64,000 nt of DNA. It comes from Armatimonadota bacterium (GTDB lineage Bacteria; Sysuimicrobiota; Sysuimicrobiia; Sysuimicrobiales; Sysuimicrobiaceae). This document shows positions 63,508 to 64,000 of this stretch, in pieces; the stretch's first letter is position 1; each line of letters starts with the position of its first letter. A program made the translations under genes and the position numbers. The notes beneath the pieces were generated by a model. The model had not been told where the DNA came from. It saw only the letters and a list, made by a program, of their open reading frames with translations, and searched no databases. The stretch spans positions 62,001-126,000 of the forward strand of contig JAVKGX010000003.1 in assembly GCA_031432545.1 (NCBI GenBank). Reading direction: 5' to 3'.

Positions 63508-64000
63508 CCTCCGTAGACGCGCTCGGCCGGCGGCCAGCGCGTGATGACCACGTCCAGGTATTCGACCCTCGGCTCCCCGTCGCCGCGATAGGCGAGCGTG
63601 TGGCGACAGAAGCGCGCGTCGTCACGCTCGGGATGGTCGGTCCGCTGATGGGAGCCCCGCGATTCGGTACGCGCGAGCGCCGAGTGCGCCACACACTGTG
63701 CGACGTCCAGCATGAAGTCGAGTTCGAGCGCGGCCACCAACTCGGTGTTGAACGCGAGCGTGCGATCGTCGAGCCGGATGCGGTGGAAGCGCTGGCGCAA
63801 ATCACGCAGCCGATCGCACGTGGCCCGCAGCGATGCATCGTCCCGGTAGATGCCGCATCCCGATTCCATGGCATCCTGCATCTCGGTGCGGATGCTGGCA
63901 ATGCGCTGGTCGCCGCCGTCCTTGCGCAGGAAGTCTCTCTGGATGCGATGCTCCTCGTCCAGTGCCAGCGCGGTCAGCGGGTTGGGACTTGGGGGTGGGC
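63504..64000 (-). CDS. frdA: Fumarate reductase flavoprotein, C-terminal part (5' end outside window)
   Basis: The frame is open from the window edge to the stop at 63504. The visible about 165 residues are the helical C-terminal domain: [45 protein letters not shown], and [21 protein letters not shown], the conserved substrate-domain arginine region. Heads the minus-strand frdABCD order. Confidence 0.93.
   Translation of the reverse strand, partial: PPPSPNPLTALALDEEHRIQRDFLRKDGGDQRIASIRTEMQDAMESGCGIYRDDASLRATCDRLRDLRQRFHRIRLDDRTLAFNTELVAALELDFMLDVAQCVAHSALARTESRGSHQRTDHPERDDARFCRHTLAYRGDGEPRVEYLDVVITRWPPAERVYGG

Overview
The window is gene-dense, high-GC chromosomal DNA with no insertion sequences, phage genes or CRISPR array. 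Several features point to a Gram-positive (Terrabacteria) lineage. There are two T-box riboswitches. The his operon uses the HisZ/short-HisG pair and is preceded by a YerC-type TrpR-like regulator. The gene order tsaC-like/rpiB/glyA/upp is typical of that group, RpiB is of the actinobacterial/mycobacterial type, and several promoters imply leaderless mRNAs. The mixture of Bacillota-like regulation with actinobacterial-type proteins and very high GC would fit a deep or candidate lineage near Bacillota/Actinomycetota. The exact phylum cannot be settled from this sequence alone.

Layout. 1-3.4 kb: tRNA t6A synthesis, RpiB, GlyA, uracil salvage (Upp) and dCMP deaminase. 3.5-5.6 kb: an OmpR/PhoB-type response regulator and its kinase. 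5.6-9.1 kb: an AhpD-like protein, then a copper/cytochrome-oxidase maturation and extracytoplasmic thiol cluster (His-rich small membrane protein, SCO1, PCuAC, VKOR-thioredoxin fusion, cytochrome c). 9.2-20.5 kb: a LysR regulator, then a branched-chain amino acid operon (ilvB-ilvN-ilvC-leuA-leuC-leuD-[cimA remnant]-38-aa ORF-leuB-ilvD). That operon is preceded by a strong promoter, an unexplained structured RNA segment and a leucine-specifier T-box. 20.7-28.9 kb: an amidohydrolase, SppA (minus strand), then two tandem pstS genes with 11-bp-periodic PHO-box-like repeats, pstC-pstA-pstB-phoU and arsC. 29.1-36.3 kb: L25, Pth, TatC, a Moco oxidoreductase, a methionine T-box with metG, TatD, an M48 protease and tRNA-Arg(CCG). 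36.4-41.3 kb: an MFS exporter (minus strand), then psuG, a nucleoside-hydrolase-like protein with altered catalytic motifs, a PfkB kinase and a membrane protein. 41.3-49.4 kb: yerC and a his operon, hisZ-G-D-C-B-H-(A+F fused)-IE. 49.5-59.1 kb: a metallophosphatase, malic enzyme, two S9 peptidases around a cobalamin adenosyltransferase, an ArsR-type regulator, a small HTH protein and an MFS exporter. 59.2-64 kb (minus strand): frdA(partial)-frdB-frdC-frdD, a 118-aa unknown, then a second flavoprotein/iron-sulfur pair sdhA-sdhB.

The most unusual observations are: an uninterrupted HisA-HisF fusion reading frame; a frameshifted relic of a citramalate synthase start between leuD and leuB; a structured element between the ilv promoter and its leucine T-box; 11-bp-periodic PHO-like repeats before both pstS copies; a TAAAG/CTTTA palindrome just downstream of the his promoter, next to yerC; and a nucleoside-hydrolase-like protein lacking canonical active-site residues inside a pseudouridine-degradation cluster.
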